Assembly (NCBI GenBank): GCA_965261535.1
Contig: OZ253469.1
Span: forward strand, 744,001-808,000
DNA: 64,000 bases
Direction: 5' to 3'
Source: VXNE01 sp965261535
Lineage (GTDB): Bacteria; Pseudomonadota; Gammaproteobacteria; Pseudomonadales; Azotimanducaceae
The notes under the pieces were generated by a model. It was not told the origin of the DNA, made no database searches, and worked only from the letters and a program-made list of their open reading frames with translations. This document shows positions 50,811 through 59,474 of this stretch, piece by piece. The position numbers and the translations under genes were made by a program. The number at the start of each line of letters is the position of its first letter. Position 1 is the stretch's first letter.

Positions 50811-52550
50811 TCATGCCGGGACGCGAATACGCTCCACCAGTTCCCGCACGCTCTCCGGCGGCCGCCGCGTCGCCGCGCTGACGCCGATAGCGACGACAGC
50901 GTTCAACGCGGCGCCCAGGACGCCGATTCCTTCGGGCGAGATCCCGAATAACCAGTTGGCGGCCACGTTCCCTCCAAGGGGGTCCATGTAGCCCTTGAAA
51001 TACACGATGTAGCCGACGGTGAACAGAAGACCCGTCAGCATTCCGGCGATCGCGCCCTCGCGATTGACGCGAAGGCTGAATATGCCGAGCAATATCACGG
51101 GAAACAGCGACGACGCCGCGAGGCCGAATGCGAGCGCCACCACTTCGGCGACGAACCCCGGCGGGTCATAGCCGAGGTAGCCCGCGACCATCACCGCGGC
51201 GGCGGCGCTGACGCGGCCGGCCAGCAGTTCCTGTTTCTCCGAAATGCGCGGCGCGATGACGCCTTTCAGAAGGTCGTGGGAAACCGCCGCCGAAATGACC
51301 AGCAGCAACCCCGCGGCGGTCGACAGCGCCGCCGCGATGCCGCCCGCGGCCACCAGCGCGACGACCCAGTCCGGTAGCCCGGCAATCTCGGGATTGGCGA
51401 GGACGATGATGTCGCGGTCCACCGTCAACTCGTTGCCGCGCCAGCCGTATTCCGCCGCCCGCTCGGCGAATTCCGGGTTCGCGTCGTTGTAGTACTGAAT
51501 CCGGCCATCCCCGTTCTTGTCCGAGAAGGTGAGCAAACCCGTTTCTTCCCAGGTCCTGAACCACTCGGGCCGCTGAGCGTAGGCGAGGTTCGCATCGGCT
51601 TCGCCCACGGGACCCGCCTGGATGGTGGTGGTGAGATTCAGACGCGCGAGCGCGCCGACCGCCGGCGCGGTGGTGTACAGGATGGCGATGAAAAGGAGCG
51701 CCCAGCCCGCGGACATCCGCGCGTCGCGCACCTTGGGCACGGTAAAAAAGCGCACTACGACATGCGGGAGCCCCGCGGTGCCGAGCATGAGCGCCAGCGT
51801 AATGAAGAACATGTCGACGCGACCCTTGGCGCCGCTGGTATACGCCGCGAAGCCCAGGTCCGTGACGATCTGGTCGAGCTTGACCAACAGGGGAACGTCC
51901 TCGCCCGCAATGTCGCTGCCAAAGGCGATCTGCGGGATCGGGATGCCGGTCACCTGCAGCGAGATGAACACCGCCGGCACCGTGTAGGCGAAGATCAGGA
52001 CGCAGTACTGCGCCACCTGCGTATACGTGATTCCCTTCATCCCGCCCAGCACCGCGTAGAAGAACACCACGCCCATGCCGACGAACAGGCCGGTGGAAAC
52101 GTCGACGCCGAGAAAGCGCGAGAACACGATGCCGACGCCCCGCATCTGCCCCGCGACGTAGGTGAACGAAATGACAATCAGGCAGATCACCGCGACCACC
52201 CGCGCGGTCCGCGAGTAGTATCGCTCGCCGATGAACTCCGGCACGGTGTACTTGCCGAACCTGCGGAGATACGGGGCGATCAGGAGCGCCAGGAGGACAT
52301 AGCCGCCGGTCCAGCCCATGAGATACACCGAGCCGCCGTAGCCGAGGAACGCGATCAGTCCCGCCATCGAAATGAACGAGGCGGCGGACATCCAGTCGGC
52401 CGCCGTCGCCATACCGTTGGCCACCGGATGCACGTGCTTGCCGGCGACATAAAAGTCGCCGGTGTCGCGGGCCCTGGACCAGAACGCTATCCCGACGTAG
52501 AGCGCGAAGGTGGCCCCGACAACGAGATAGGTAAGCGTCGTCAGCGACAT
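50811..52550 (-). CDS. Sodium:solute symporter (SSS family, ActP-like)
   Basis: The 579-residue protein has 13 or so membrane helices. The N-terminal DFYVAGKHVHPVANGMATAADWMSAASFISMAGLIAFLGYGG, with FISMAG and GMATAADWMSAASF, is characteristic of the acetate/short-chain acid branch of the family. It is immediately followed upstream (no gap) by a DUF4212 small subunit, and the pair is typical of two-component SSS transporters. A monocarboxylate such as acetate or lactate is the likely substrate, inferred only from the family. Confidence 0.88.
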   Translation of the reverse strand: MSLTTLTYLVVGATFALYVGIAFWSRARDTGDFYVAGKHVHPVANGMATAADWMSAASFISMAGLIAFLGYGGSVYLMGWTGGYVLLALLIAPYLRRFGKYTVPEFIGERYYSRTARVVAVICLIVISFTYVAGQMRGVGIVFSRFLGVDVSTGLFVGMGVVFFYAVLGGMKGITYTQVAQYCVLIFAYTVPAVFISLQVTGIPIPQIAFGSDIAGEDVPLLVKLDQIVTDLGFAAYTSGAKGRVDMFFITLALMLGTAGLPHVVVRFFTVPKVRDARMSAGWALLFIAILYTTAPAVGALARLNLTTTIQAGPVGEADANLAYAQRPEWFRTWEETGLLTFSDKNGDGRIQYYNDANPEFAERAAEYGWRGNELTVDRDIIVLANPEIAGLPDWVVALVAAGGIAAALSTAAGLLLVISAAVSHDLLKGVIAPRISEKQELLAGRVSAAAAVMVAGYLGYDPPGFVAEVVALAFGLAASSLFPVILLGIFSLRVNREGAIAGMLTGLLFTVGYIVYFKGYMDPLGGNVAANWLFGISPEGIGVLGAALNAVVAIGVSAATRRPPESVRELVERIRVPA

Positions 52551-52844
52551 CTACTGGTCGTCTTCTCGCGAAGCGTCTCGCCGGGAATCCCCGGGCTCGT
52601 CCGGTTCGTCCACACCGTACTTCCTGTCGAGGCGCGTCATGCGCCACGCGTAGAAGAAGATCAGCGGCAGGAAGAGATACAAGCTGCCTTGCTGGGCGAA
52701 CCAGAAGCCGAGGCGGAAGCCGCCGATCGTGACTTCGTTCAGCACATCCACCAGCAACAGGCCGAAGCCGAAGGAGACGACGAACCACACGACGAGGCAA
52801 CACGCCACCAGACGGAGGTTCTCCTGCCAGTAGGTTTTGTTCAT
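52551..52844 (-). CDS. DUF4212 small subunit of sodium:solute symporter
   Basis: The 97-residue protein begins MNKTYWQENLRLVACCLVVWF and has two membrane helices followed by the charged tail, the standard DUF4212 form. Its stop codon is directly next to the start of the large symporter gene, so both are translated from the same transcript. Confidence 0.92.
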   Translation of the reverse strand: MNKTYWQENLRLVACCLVVWFVVSFGFGLLLVDVLNEVTIGGFRLGFWFAQQGSLYLFLPLIFFYAWRMTRLDRKYGVDEPDEPGDSRRDASREDDQ

Positions 52845-52870
52845 GGTGTTGCTCTTGAAGATCGGCGGGC

Positions 52871-52953
52871 GCTGCGGGCGATTCTAACGACTCTCTCGCC
52901 CAGCGGCAGATCGGCTGCGGACGATTCTAACGAATCTTTCGCCCAGCAACAGG
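52871..52953 (-). repeat. 43-bp tandem duplication at the msrQ 3' end
   Basis: GCTGCGGGCGATTCTAACGA to 52910 and GCTGCGGACGATTCTAACGA to 52953 are consecutive imperfect copies with a 43-base period. Because 43 is not a multiple of three, the duplication changes the reading frame of the C-terminal residues of MsrQ. Confidence 0.85.
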
Positions 52954-53516
52954 ACCAGGATCGCCGTATAGAGAAAGGCATCCTCATAGCCAGCCTTGGA
53001 CAACCACCAGAGATGAATGCAGGCGAGCACGCCAATGGCATAGACGAGCCGATGCAGCCGGCGCCAGTTCCTGCGCAGCCGACGTTGCCAGCCCCGCGTC
53101 GATGTCGCGGCCAGGGGAATCAGGCAGGCGAGCGCCAGGATTCCGACGGTGATGTAGGGCCGTTTCGCGAAGTCGTCGATGAACGCGCCAAAGTCGAACC
53201 CGGCGAGCAGCGCCCAGTAGCCGAGGAAATGCAGGACCACATAGGTAAACGCGAACAGGCCGAACATGCGGCGGAAACGCACCCAATGCGGACGCTTGAA
53301 CAATCGCGACGCGGGAGAGACCGCTAGCGTCGCCATCAGCAGCCGGATCGCCCATTCGCCCAGATAGCGAACGATCTCCTCGCCCGGGTCGGGTCCGAAG
53401 GCGGCGCCGGGCATGAAGAATTCGCGATACAGATCGTACGCGAGCACGCCAAGGGGCGATGCCAGCGCCGCGAACAGCAGCGCCTTCGCCGCCGCCCAGC
53501 GCAGGTTGACCTTCAT
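52884..53516 (-). CDS. msrQ: Protein-methionine-sulfoxide reductase haem-binding subunit
   Basis: MsrQ passes electrons from the quinone pool or a flavin to MsrP. The 210-residue membrane protein has the six-helix ferric reductase-like core: ATLAVSPASRLFKRPHWVRFRRMFGLFAFTYVVLHFLGYW (His ligands) and RLRRNWRRLHRLVYAIGVLACIHLWWLSKAG. The C-terminus (GERFVRIVRSRSAAGRESR) is altered by a 43-base duplication. It is downstream of msrP with about 85 bases between. Confidence 0.9.
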   Translation of the reverse strand: MKVNLRWAAAKALLFAALASPLGVLAYDLYREFFMPGAAFGPDPGEEIVRYLGEWAIRLLMATLAVSPASRLFKRPHWVRFRRMFGLFAFTYVVLHFLGYWALLAGFDFGAFIDDFAKRPYITVGILALACLIPLAATSTRGWQRRLRRNWRRLHRLVYAIGVLACIHLWWLSKAGYEDAFLYTAILVLLLGERFVRIVRSRSAAGRESR

Positions 53517-53601
53517 GAACCCGCCACCTCAACGCTCGCGGAACACGCCGCGAACGCTTGTCCGCGCATCGCGAACAGCCCGATCCATTCGGCGAACGCC
53601 G

Positions 53602-54576
53602 TCAGAACTTTCTGCGCAGACTCATGTCGGCGTAGAGCGACGCTACTTCCTCCGCGTAGCCGTTGAACATCTTCGTTTCGATGCGGTTCGGCGACAGGAA
53701 TGAACTTGGCAGGCGACGCTCCGTCTTCTGGCTCCAGCGCGGGTGATCCACGTCCGGATTGACGTTGGCGTAGAAACCGTACTCGTCCGGCGCCATCTCG
53801 TTCCAGGTGGTTTTGGGCTGGCGCCGCAGGAGGCGGATCTTGACGATGGACTTGATGCTCTTGAAACCGTATTTCCAGGGCACCACCAGGCGCAGCGGCG
53901 CGCCGTTCTGGTTCGGCAGCACCTTGCCATACATGCCCACGGCGAAAATGGCAAGCGGATGGTAGGCCTCGTCGAGGCGCAGCCCCTCGACGTAGGGCCA
54001 GTCGATGCTGGAAAAGAAAGACCGCTGGCCGCGCATCTCCTCGGGACGGTGCAAGGTCGTGAACTCGACGTACTTCGCGTCCGCGGCGGGCTCGAAGCGG
54101 TCCAGCAGCCGTTTCACCGGAAAGCCGATCCAGGGTATGACCATGGACCACGCCTCGACGCAGCGAAGGCGATACAAGCGCTCTTCGAGATCGACGCTTG
54201 CGAGCAGGTCCTCGATTGCGATCTTGCCCGGCTTGGCCACCTCCCCCGTGACTTCAACGCTCCAGGGATCGACGGTCATTTCTTCCGCGAACCGCGCCGG
54301 ATCGCCCTTGTCCGTGCCGAACTCGTAGAAATTGTTGTAGATCGAAGCGTATTGGGACGGAGTGATTGCCTCGCCCCCATCCTGGCCCTTGAAAGTCGGG
54401 CCGGCGGCAAAACCCTTGGCATCCAGCCAATTCTCGGACAGCGCCAACGCGTTGATACCCGCCAGCGCCAGCGAGGAAGCGCCCAGCGCCATGATTTCCC
54501 GGCGCGAGCGATAGACGCGCTCCGGCGTGATCTCGGACGGCTTCGGATCGCTCGATGACTTAACGCGAACGGGCAT
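53602..54576 (-). CDS. msrP: Protein-methionine-sulfoxide reductase catalytic subunit
   Basis: MsrP is a periplasmic molybdopterin enzyme that repairs oxidised methionines. The 324-residue protein has a twin-arginine signal (YRSRREIMALGASSLAL), then LYRLRCVEAWSMVIPWIGFPVKRLLD with the Cys ligand of molybdenum, and VEFTTLHRPEEM. It depends on MoaB-type cofactor synthesis; moaB is elsewhere in this window. With msrQ it forms the standard two-gene operon. Confidence 0.94.
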   Translation of the reverse strand: MPVRVKSSSDPKPSEITPERVYRSRREIMALGASSLALAGINALALSENWLDAKGFAAGPTFKGQDGGEAITPSQYASIYNNFYEFGTDKGDPARFAEEMTVDPWSVEVTGEVAKPGKIAIEDLLASVDLEERLYRLRCVEAWSMVIPWIGFPVKRLLDRFEPAADAKYVEFTTLHRPEEMRGQRSFFSSIDWPYVEGLRLDEAYHPLAIFAVGMYGKVLPNQNGAPLRLVVPWKYGFKSIKSIVKIRLLRRQPKTTWNEMAPDEYGFYANVNPDVDHPRWSQKTERRLPSSFLSPNRIETKMFNGYAEEVASLYADMSLRRKF

Positions 54577-54597
54577 GGGTTCCCTCCGATAGGGCAG

Positions 54598-55413
54598 TCA
54601 AGCTTCCTTCTCCGGCTTCGGTCTCTCCCGCAGACGCCCCCAGAGATAGCGGCCCGGGCCCGAAAGCGCATAGACGGTGAATGCCAGCAACAACAGTTTC
54701 GGCGGGTCGGCCAGCACGACGGCGAAACCGAGCGTGACGCCAACCAGCGTGAAGAACCCGACGCGCCCCCTGAAGTTGATGACCTTCGGCGAGAAGTACT
54801 TGAAATTCGACACCATCAACAGGCCCGTTCCAGCGGTGACCGCGGCCAGACCCATCGCGGCCAGAATGCCCGGCGCATCGCCACCCAGCGCTTCGCTCCA
54901 GACCCAGACCGCGCCCGCAACGACGGCTGCCGCCGCCGGGCTCGGCAACCCGGTGAATGTGCGATGGTCGGTCTCCTGAATGTTGAAACGGGCCAGCCGC
55001 AGCGCCGCGCACGCCATGTACACGAAGGTGACCACCCAGCCCACCTGGTCAAGACTCGACAGCGCCCAGGAGAACGCGACCAGCGCCGGCGCCACACCGA
55101 AGGCCACCATATCCGAAAGGCTGTCGAACTCGGCGCCGAAGTCGCTCTCGGAACTGGTCAAGCGGGCCACGCGTCCATCGGCCGCATCGAGCAGCATGGC
55201 GACATACACCGCGAGGCCGGCGGCGACGAAACGCCCGTTCATGCCGGCAACGATCGCGTAAAAGCCGGAAAAGAGCGCCCCGGTGGTGATCAGATTCGGT
55301 AGCAGCGCAATGCCGCGCCGGTAGCCCGACGCCCTGCCCGGGGCGCTATCGTCGGACGCGTCGGTCGATGTCCTTATCGGCCGCAAGCTCGGTTTGTTCT
55401 CATCATCCGCCAC
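54598..55413 (-). CDS. pssA: CDP-diacylglycerol-serine O-phosphatidyltransferase
   Basis: PssA makes phosphatidylserine, precursor of phosphatidylethanolamine. The 271-residue membrane protein has the CDP-alcohol phosphatidyltransferase motif DAADGRVARLTSSESDFGAEFDSLSD (Asp-Gly-x2-Ala-Arg-x8-Gly-x3-Asp-x3-Asp) after an N-terminal hydrophilic extension, followed by several helices. It starts with GTG (55413). This is the subtype II, usual next to ilvC. Confidence 0.92.
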   Translation of the reverse strand: MADDENKPSLRPIRTSTDASDDSAPGRASGYRRGIALLPNLITTGALFSGFYAIVAGMNGRFVAAGLAVYVAMLLDAADGRVARLTSSESDFGAEFDSLSDMVAFGVAPALVAFSWALSSLDQVGWVVTFVYMACAALRLARFNIQETDHRTFTGLPSPAAAAVVAGAVWVWSEALGGDAPGILAAMGLAAVTAGTGLLMVSNFKYFSPKVINFRGRVGFFTLVGVTLGFAVVLADPPKLLLLAFTVYALSGPGRYLWGRLRERPKPEKEA

Positions 55414-55475
55414 GGCTATAGACTAGTGCTCCGCTGGAGTGAATTCCACGCACATTTGACCCGAGGCAAGGCGGG

Positions 55476-56495
55476 TTAGTTCTTCGCGCGGTCCACCAGC
55501 TTGTTGGCCTGAATCCAGGGCATCATCGCTCGCAGCCGCTCGCCGACGCGTTCGATCTCGTGATCCTGGCTCATGCGGCGCATGGCCTTGATTGTCGGCG
55601 CCCCCGCCTGATTCTCGCTGACGAACTCCCGCGCGAAACGTCCCGACTGAATCTCCTCGAGGATGCGCTTCATCTCTCGCTTCGTGTCCTCGGTGACGAT
55701 GCGCGAACCCCGGGTCAGTCCGCCGTATTCCGCCGTGTTCGACACCGTGTACCACATGTTGCCAATACCGCCCTCGTAGAAGAAGTCGACAATCAGCTTG
55801 AGTTCGTGCAGGCACTCGAAGTAAGCCATCTCCGGCGCGTAGCCCGCTTCGACCAGGGTCTCGAACCCGGCCGTCACCAGCGCGGCGGCGCCGCCGCAGA
55901 GCACCGCCTGTTCGCCGAAGAGGTCGGTTTCCGTCTCCTCCCGAAAACTGGTTTCGATGATGGCCGCCCTGCCCGCTCCCAGGGCGCACCCATAGGACAG
56001 GGCGATCTCCCTGGCCCGGCCGCTGGCATCATGGCCGATGGCGATCAGGGACGGCACGCCGCCGCCCTCTACATAGGTGGAACGCACCGTATGGCCCGGC
56101 CCCTTCGGCGCGATCATGACGACATCGAGATCCTCGCGCGGTTCGATCAGACCGAAGTGGATATTGAATCCATGCGCGAAGGCGATGGCGGCGCCCGGTT
56201 TGATGTTGGGAGCGATCGCATCAAGGTAGATGCGTCGCTGATGCTCGTCCGGCGTCAGGATCATCACGAGATCAGCGCCGACGACCGCCTCTGCCACAGG
56301 CGCCACCGTGAATCCCGCGGCCTCCGCCTTGGACCAGGACCCCCCGCCCGGACGCAGTCCGACCCTGATGTTCGACACGCCGGAATCGCGCAGGTTGTTG
56401 GCGTGGGCATGGCCCTGGGAGCCGTAGCCGGCTACCGCCACGTGCATGTTCTGGATGATCGACAGGTCGGCGTCCTTGTCGTAATAGACCCGCAT
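55476..56495 (-). CDS. ilvC: Ketol-acid reductoisomerase (NADP+)
   Basis: IlvC is the second common enzyme of valine and isoleucine synthesis. The 339-residue class I protein starts MRVYYDKDADLSIIQNMHVA, with VAGYGSQGHAHANNLRDSG (the nucleotide loop) and FFYEGGIGNMWYTVSNTAEYG and LCGG in the KARI domain. It forms an operon with ilvI and ilvH; 10 bases separate it from ilvH. Confidence 0.96.
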   Translation of the reverse strand: MRVYYDKDADLSIIQNMHVAVAGYGSQGHAHANNLRDSGVSNIRVGLRPGGGSWSKAEAAGFTVAPVAEAVVGADLVMILTPDEHQRRIYLDAIAPNIKPGAAIAFAHGFNIHFGLIEPREDLDVVMIAPKGPGHTVRSTYVEGGGVPSLIAIGHDASGRAREIALSYGCALGAGRAAIIETSFREETETDLFGEQAVLCGGAAALVTAGFETLVEAGYAPEMAYFECLHELKLIVDFFYEGGIGNMWYTVSNTAEYGGLTRGSRIVTEDTKREMKRILEEIQSGRFAREFVSENQAGAPTIKAMRRMSQDHEIERVGERLRAMMPWIQANKLVDRAKN

Positions 56496-56505
56496 GGCTA
56501 TCCCC

Positions 56506-57003
56506 CTATATGCTCAGAATCTTGTCGCCCCGACCGATTCCGGACACGCCGGAACGCACCGCTTCGAGCACCGTCGATCTGTCCACGGCCCGAAGGAAGG
56601 CGTCGAGCTTGTCGCTCGGACCGGTGAGTTGAACGGTGTAGGCGTTTTCGGTGACATCGATGATCTGTCCCCGAAATATGTCCGCTGTCCGCTTGACCTC
56701 CGCCCGTTGAAGACCCTCGGCGCGCACCTTCACCATCATGATCTCCCGCTCGAGGTGATCGCCCTCGGTCAGGTCAACCACCTTGAACACTTCGATCAGC
56801 TTGTTCAACTGTTTGGTGATCTGCTCGATCGTATGCTCATCGCCGAAGGTCGTCAGGGTCAGACGCGACAGCGTCTGGTCCTCCGTGGTGGCGACGGTCA
56901 GGGATTCGATGTTGTAGTTGCGCTGCGCGAAAAGCCCCACGATTCGCGACAGCGCGCCCGCTTCGTTCTCAAGCAGAACAGCGATGATCCGGCGCTCGCT
57001 CAT
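56506..57003 (-). CDS. ilvH: Acetolactate synthase small (regulatory) subunit
   Basis: The 165-residue ACT-domain protein (MSERRIIAVLLENEAGALSRIVGLFAQRNYNIESLTV) binds valine and regulates the large subunit; the second half (AEVKRTADIFRGQIIDVTENAYTVQLTG) is the ALS_ss_C domain. The ATG at 57003 overlaps the ilvI stop (ATGA). Confidence 0.96.
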   Translation of the reverse strand: MSERRIIAVLLENEAGALSRIVGLFAQRNYNIESLTVATTEDQTLSRLTLTTFGDEHTIEQITKQLNKLIEVFKVVDLTEGDHLEREIMMVKVRAEGLQRAEVKRTADIFRGQIIDVTENAYTVQLTGPSDKLDAFLRAVDRSTVLEAVRSGVSGIGRGDKILSI

Positions 57004-58754
57004 GCCCGCGCCGGCTGTCGCTCTAGAACCATGTCGCTCATGTCGCCGCCCTTGATCGCCATGGGATAAACGTGTTCGTCCGGATCGATGCAAGCGTCCA
57101 CCAGGACCAGCTTGTCCGCGTAGCTCGGGCTGAATACTTCGGACATCACGTCCTCAAGCTCCGTTACGCTGTGTGCGCGGAAGCCCGTGTGGCCGAAAGA
57201 GCCCGCCAACTGGACAAAATCCGGCAGCGCGTCGCGGTAGGTGCTGTGGGAGTGGCGACCGCCGTATTGCATGTCCTGCCACTGTTTCACCATGCCCAGC
57301 GCCGCATTGTTGAGGTTGATGATCTTGATCGGCAGCGCGTACTGCATGCAGGTGGACAGTTCCTGCATGTTCATCATGAAACTGCCTTCGCCGGTAATGC
57401 ACACCACGGTGGCGTCGGGAAAAGCGAACTGGACACCCATCGCTGCCGGCAGGCCGAACCCCATGGTGCCGAGTCCGCCCGAGTTGATCCAGCGGCGCGG
57501 CCGGTCGAACTTGTAGTACTGCGCCGCGAACATCTGATGCTGGCCGACATCGCTCGTCACGTAGGCGTCGCCCGAAGTCGCCCGATACACGGCCTGCACC
57601 ACCTGCTGCGGCAGCAGGGGCGAGTTGCCGCGATGGCGCTGGTCGTGGTCGAGTCCGTGTTCGCGACGCCATTGCCGAATTCGCTCCCACCACGCGGCCA
57701 GCGCGTCCTTGTCGATGGCATCGCCGTCGCGGTCGAGGGCCTCGTCGAGCACTTGGTTCATTTCCCGCAGCACCGCGTCCGCCGGTCCGACGATGGGCAC
57801 GTCGGCGCGAATGATCTTCGAGATCGAAGCCGGATCGATATCGAGATGAACGATCTTGGCACCGGGACAGAACTTCGCCGGATTGTTGGTGACGCGGTCA
57901 TCGAAGCGGGCGCCCACGGCAAAGATCGTGTCCGCATGGTGCATGGCCATATTGGCTTCGAACGTGCCGTGCATGCCGAGCATGCCAAGGGAGCGGCGAT
58001 CCGTCCCCGGAAATCCGCCAAGACCCATCAACGTGTTGGTGACCGGACAGTCGAGCTTGTCGACCAGTTCCCCGAGCGCCCGGGCGGCATTGCCCTGGAC
58101 GACGCCACCGCCGGCATAGATGACCGGGCATTTGGCGTCCAAAAGCGTTCGTACAGCCCTGCGAATCTGTCCGCTGTGCCCGCGCACTGTTGGATTGTAC
58201 GACCGCAGCGCGACCTCGCGCGGATAGCGGTACTCGAACGTCACGTTCGGGTCGGTAGTATCTTTCGGGACGTCGATCACCACCGGACCCGGACGGCCGG
58301 TGCACGCGATGTAGAACGCCTTCTTCACCACCTCCGGAATCTGCGACGCTTCGCGGATGAGGAAGCTGTGTTTCACCACGGGCCGGGAAATACCGACCAT
58401 GTCGGCTTCCTGGAAAGCGTCGGTGCCGATCTGGGCGTTCGGCACCTGGCCGGAAATCACGATGATCGGCGTCGAGTCCATGTGCGCCGTGGCGATTCCG
58501 GTAATGGCGTTCGTCGCCCCCGGGCCCGACGTTACCAGGACGACCCCGGGCCGTCCCGTGGCACGGGCGTATCCGTCCGCCATGTGCGTCGCCGCCTGTT
58601 CGTGGCGCACGAGTATGTGCTCCACCTTCTGCTGTTTGAATATGGCGTCGTAGATGTGCAGGGAAGCCCCGCCCGGATAGCCGAAAAGGTATTCAACCCC
58701 TTCGTCCTGCAAGGCGCGAATCAGCATGTCGGCGCCGGACAGCATCTCCGCCAT
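57000..58754 (-). CDS. ilvI: Acetolactate synthase large subunit
   Basis: The thiamine-diphosphate enzyme joins two pyruvates, or pyruvate and 2-oxobutyrate. The 584-residue protein has the N-terminal VEYLFGYPGGASLHIYDAI with the catalytic Glu in ILVRHEQAATHMADGYARATG, the FAD-linked middle domain, and the ThDP motif CITGEGSFMMNMQELSTCMQYALPIKIINLNN. The ATG at 58754 (MAEMLSGADMLIRAL) is the likely start; ATG 58745 is an alternative. Confidence 0.95.
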   Translation of the reverse strand: MAEMLSGADMLIRALQDEGVEYLFGYPGGASLHIYDAIFKQQKVEHILVRHEQAATHMADGYARATGRPGVVLVTSGPGATNAITGIATAHMDSTPIIVISGQVPNAQIGTDAFQEADMVGISRPVVKHSFLIREASQIPEVVKKAFYIACTGRPGPVVIDVPKDTTDPNVTFEYRYPREVALRSYNPTVRGHSGQIRRAVRTLLDAKCPVIYAGGGVVQGNAARALGELVDKLDCPVTNTLMGLGGFPGTDRRSLGMLGMHGTFEANMAMHHADTIFAVGARFDDRVTNNPAKFCPGAKIVHLDIDPASISKIIRADVPIVGPADAVLREMNQVLDEALDRDGDAIDKDALAAWWERIRQWRREHGLDHDQRHRGNSPLLPQQVVQAVYRATSGDAYVTSDVGQHQMFAAQYYKFDRPRRWINSGGLGTMGFGLPAAMGVQFAFPDATVVCITGEGSFMMNMQELSTCMQYALPIKIINLNNAALGMVKQWQDMQYGGRHSHSTYRDALPDFVQLAGSFGHTGFRAHSVTELEDVMSEVFSPSYADKLVLVDACIDPDEHVYPMAIKGGDMSDMVLERQPARA

Positions 58755-58787
58755 GGGACATCCAATGAGATTGGGTAAAAGCCGCGC

Positions 58788-58817
58788 ATTCTTGTCCGTT
58801 CGCCCCTCGCATGTCAA
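58788..58817 (-). promoter_or_regulatory. Putative sigma-70 promoter of ilvI
   Basis: On the minus strand TTGACA (58817-58812) matches the -35 consensus exactly, and AAGAAT (58793-58788) follows at 18 bases as a 4/6 match to -10. It lies about 35 bases before the proposed ilvI start. No attenuator was seen. Confidence 0.35.
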
Positions 58818-58851
58818 ACGGCTCAAGGACCACGCCGTCTACACCGGATGG

Positions 58852-59364
58852 TTAGGTCGAGCCTGTCGGGGCGGTCCCGAAAGCCGGCTCGGACCTGATG
58901 AACCCCTCGAACAATCCTTCAACGCGCGCCATGCGCTCGCGCAATTCACCAACTTGGCTGCGCACCTCGCCCACGTCAGTCCGCAAGCCACTGATCTCCG
59001 ACCGCACCTCGCCCAGACCAGCCTGCGACTCGGCTCGCGCCTCACCCAGTTCGGCCCGCAACTCGCCCAGCCCAGCCCGCAACTCCGCCCGCAGTTCCGC
59101 GAGACCAGCCTGAAACTCCGCTCGTAGTTCCGCCAGACCAGCCTGAATCTCGGCCCGCAGCTCCGCCAGACCAGCCCGCGACTCGGCCCGCAAGCCGTCC
59201 ACTTCAGCCGCAAACCTCCGATCGAGGTCCACGACTTCGCGTCTCAGGTCTCCAATCTCGCGCCGCAACGACCGCATGCCGGGCACCATGACGGCAGCCA
59301 GGGTGATGGCGGCAACGATGATGGCGACGAGTTCCTGGCTCAGCCCTTCCATGTGCTTTTCCAT
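58852..59364 (-). CDS. Membrane-anchored coiled-coil protein with 11-residue repeats
   Basis: The 170-residue protein has one N-terminal membrane helix (LVAIIVAAITLAAVMVPGM) and then about 110 residues of Ala/Glu/Leu/Arg-rich helix with an 11-residue repeat (AGLAELRAEIQ), at least five copies, as in apolipoprotein-like hydrophobic-face repeats. It probably forms a long coiled coil or lies on the membrane. The function is unknown; it resembles small DUF1640- or tropomyosin-like proteins only in composition. The DNA repeat is 33 bases and copies are diverged. Confidence 0.65.
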   Translation of the reverse strand: MEKHMEGLSQELVAIIVAAITLAAVMVPGMRSLRREIGDLRREVVDLDRRFAAEVDGLRAESRAGLAELRAEIQAGLAELRAEFQAGLAELRAELRAGLGELRAELGEARAESQAGLGEVRSEISGLRTDVGEVRSQVGELRERMARVEGLFEGFIRSEPAFGTAPTGST

Positions 59365-59474
59365 AAGCGACCATGCAAATGTAGCACAGGAAATTCGGCA
59401 CCGTTGTGCGTCAACGTCGGGAATTCGATACCGACATTTGCCTCAGTCATCACGAGTCTTCCGGCATGGGGCCG

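Noticed and set aside
57072..58778. A 568-codon open frame on the plus strand
   Set aside because: Antisense to ilvI, which has all expected ThDP enzyme motifs. No recognisable domain and no ribosome site.
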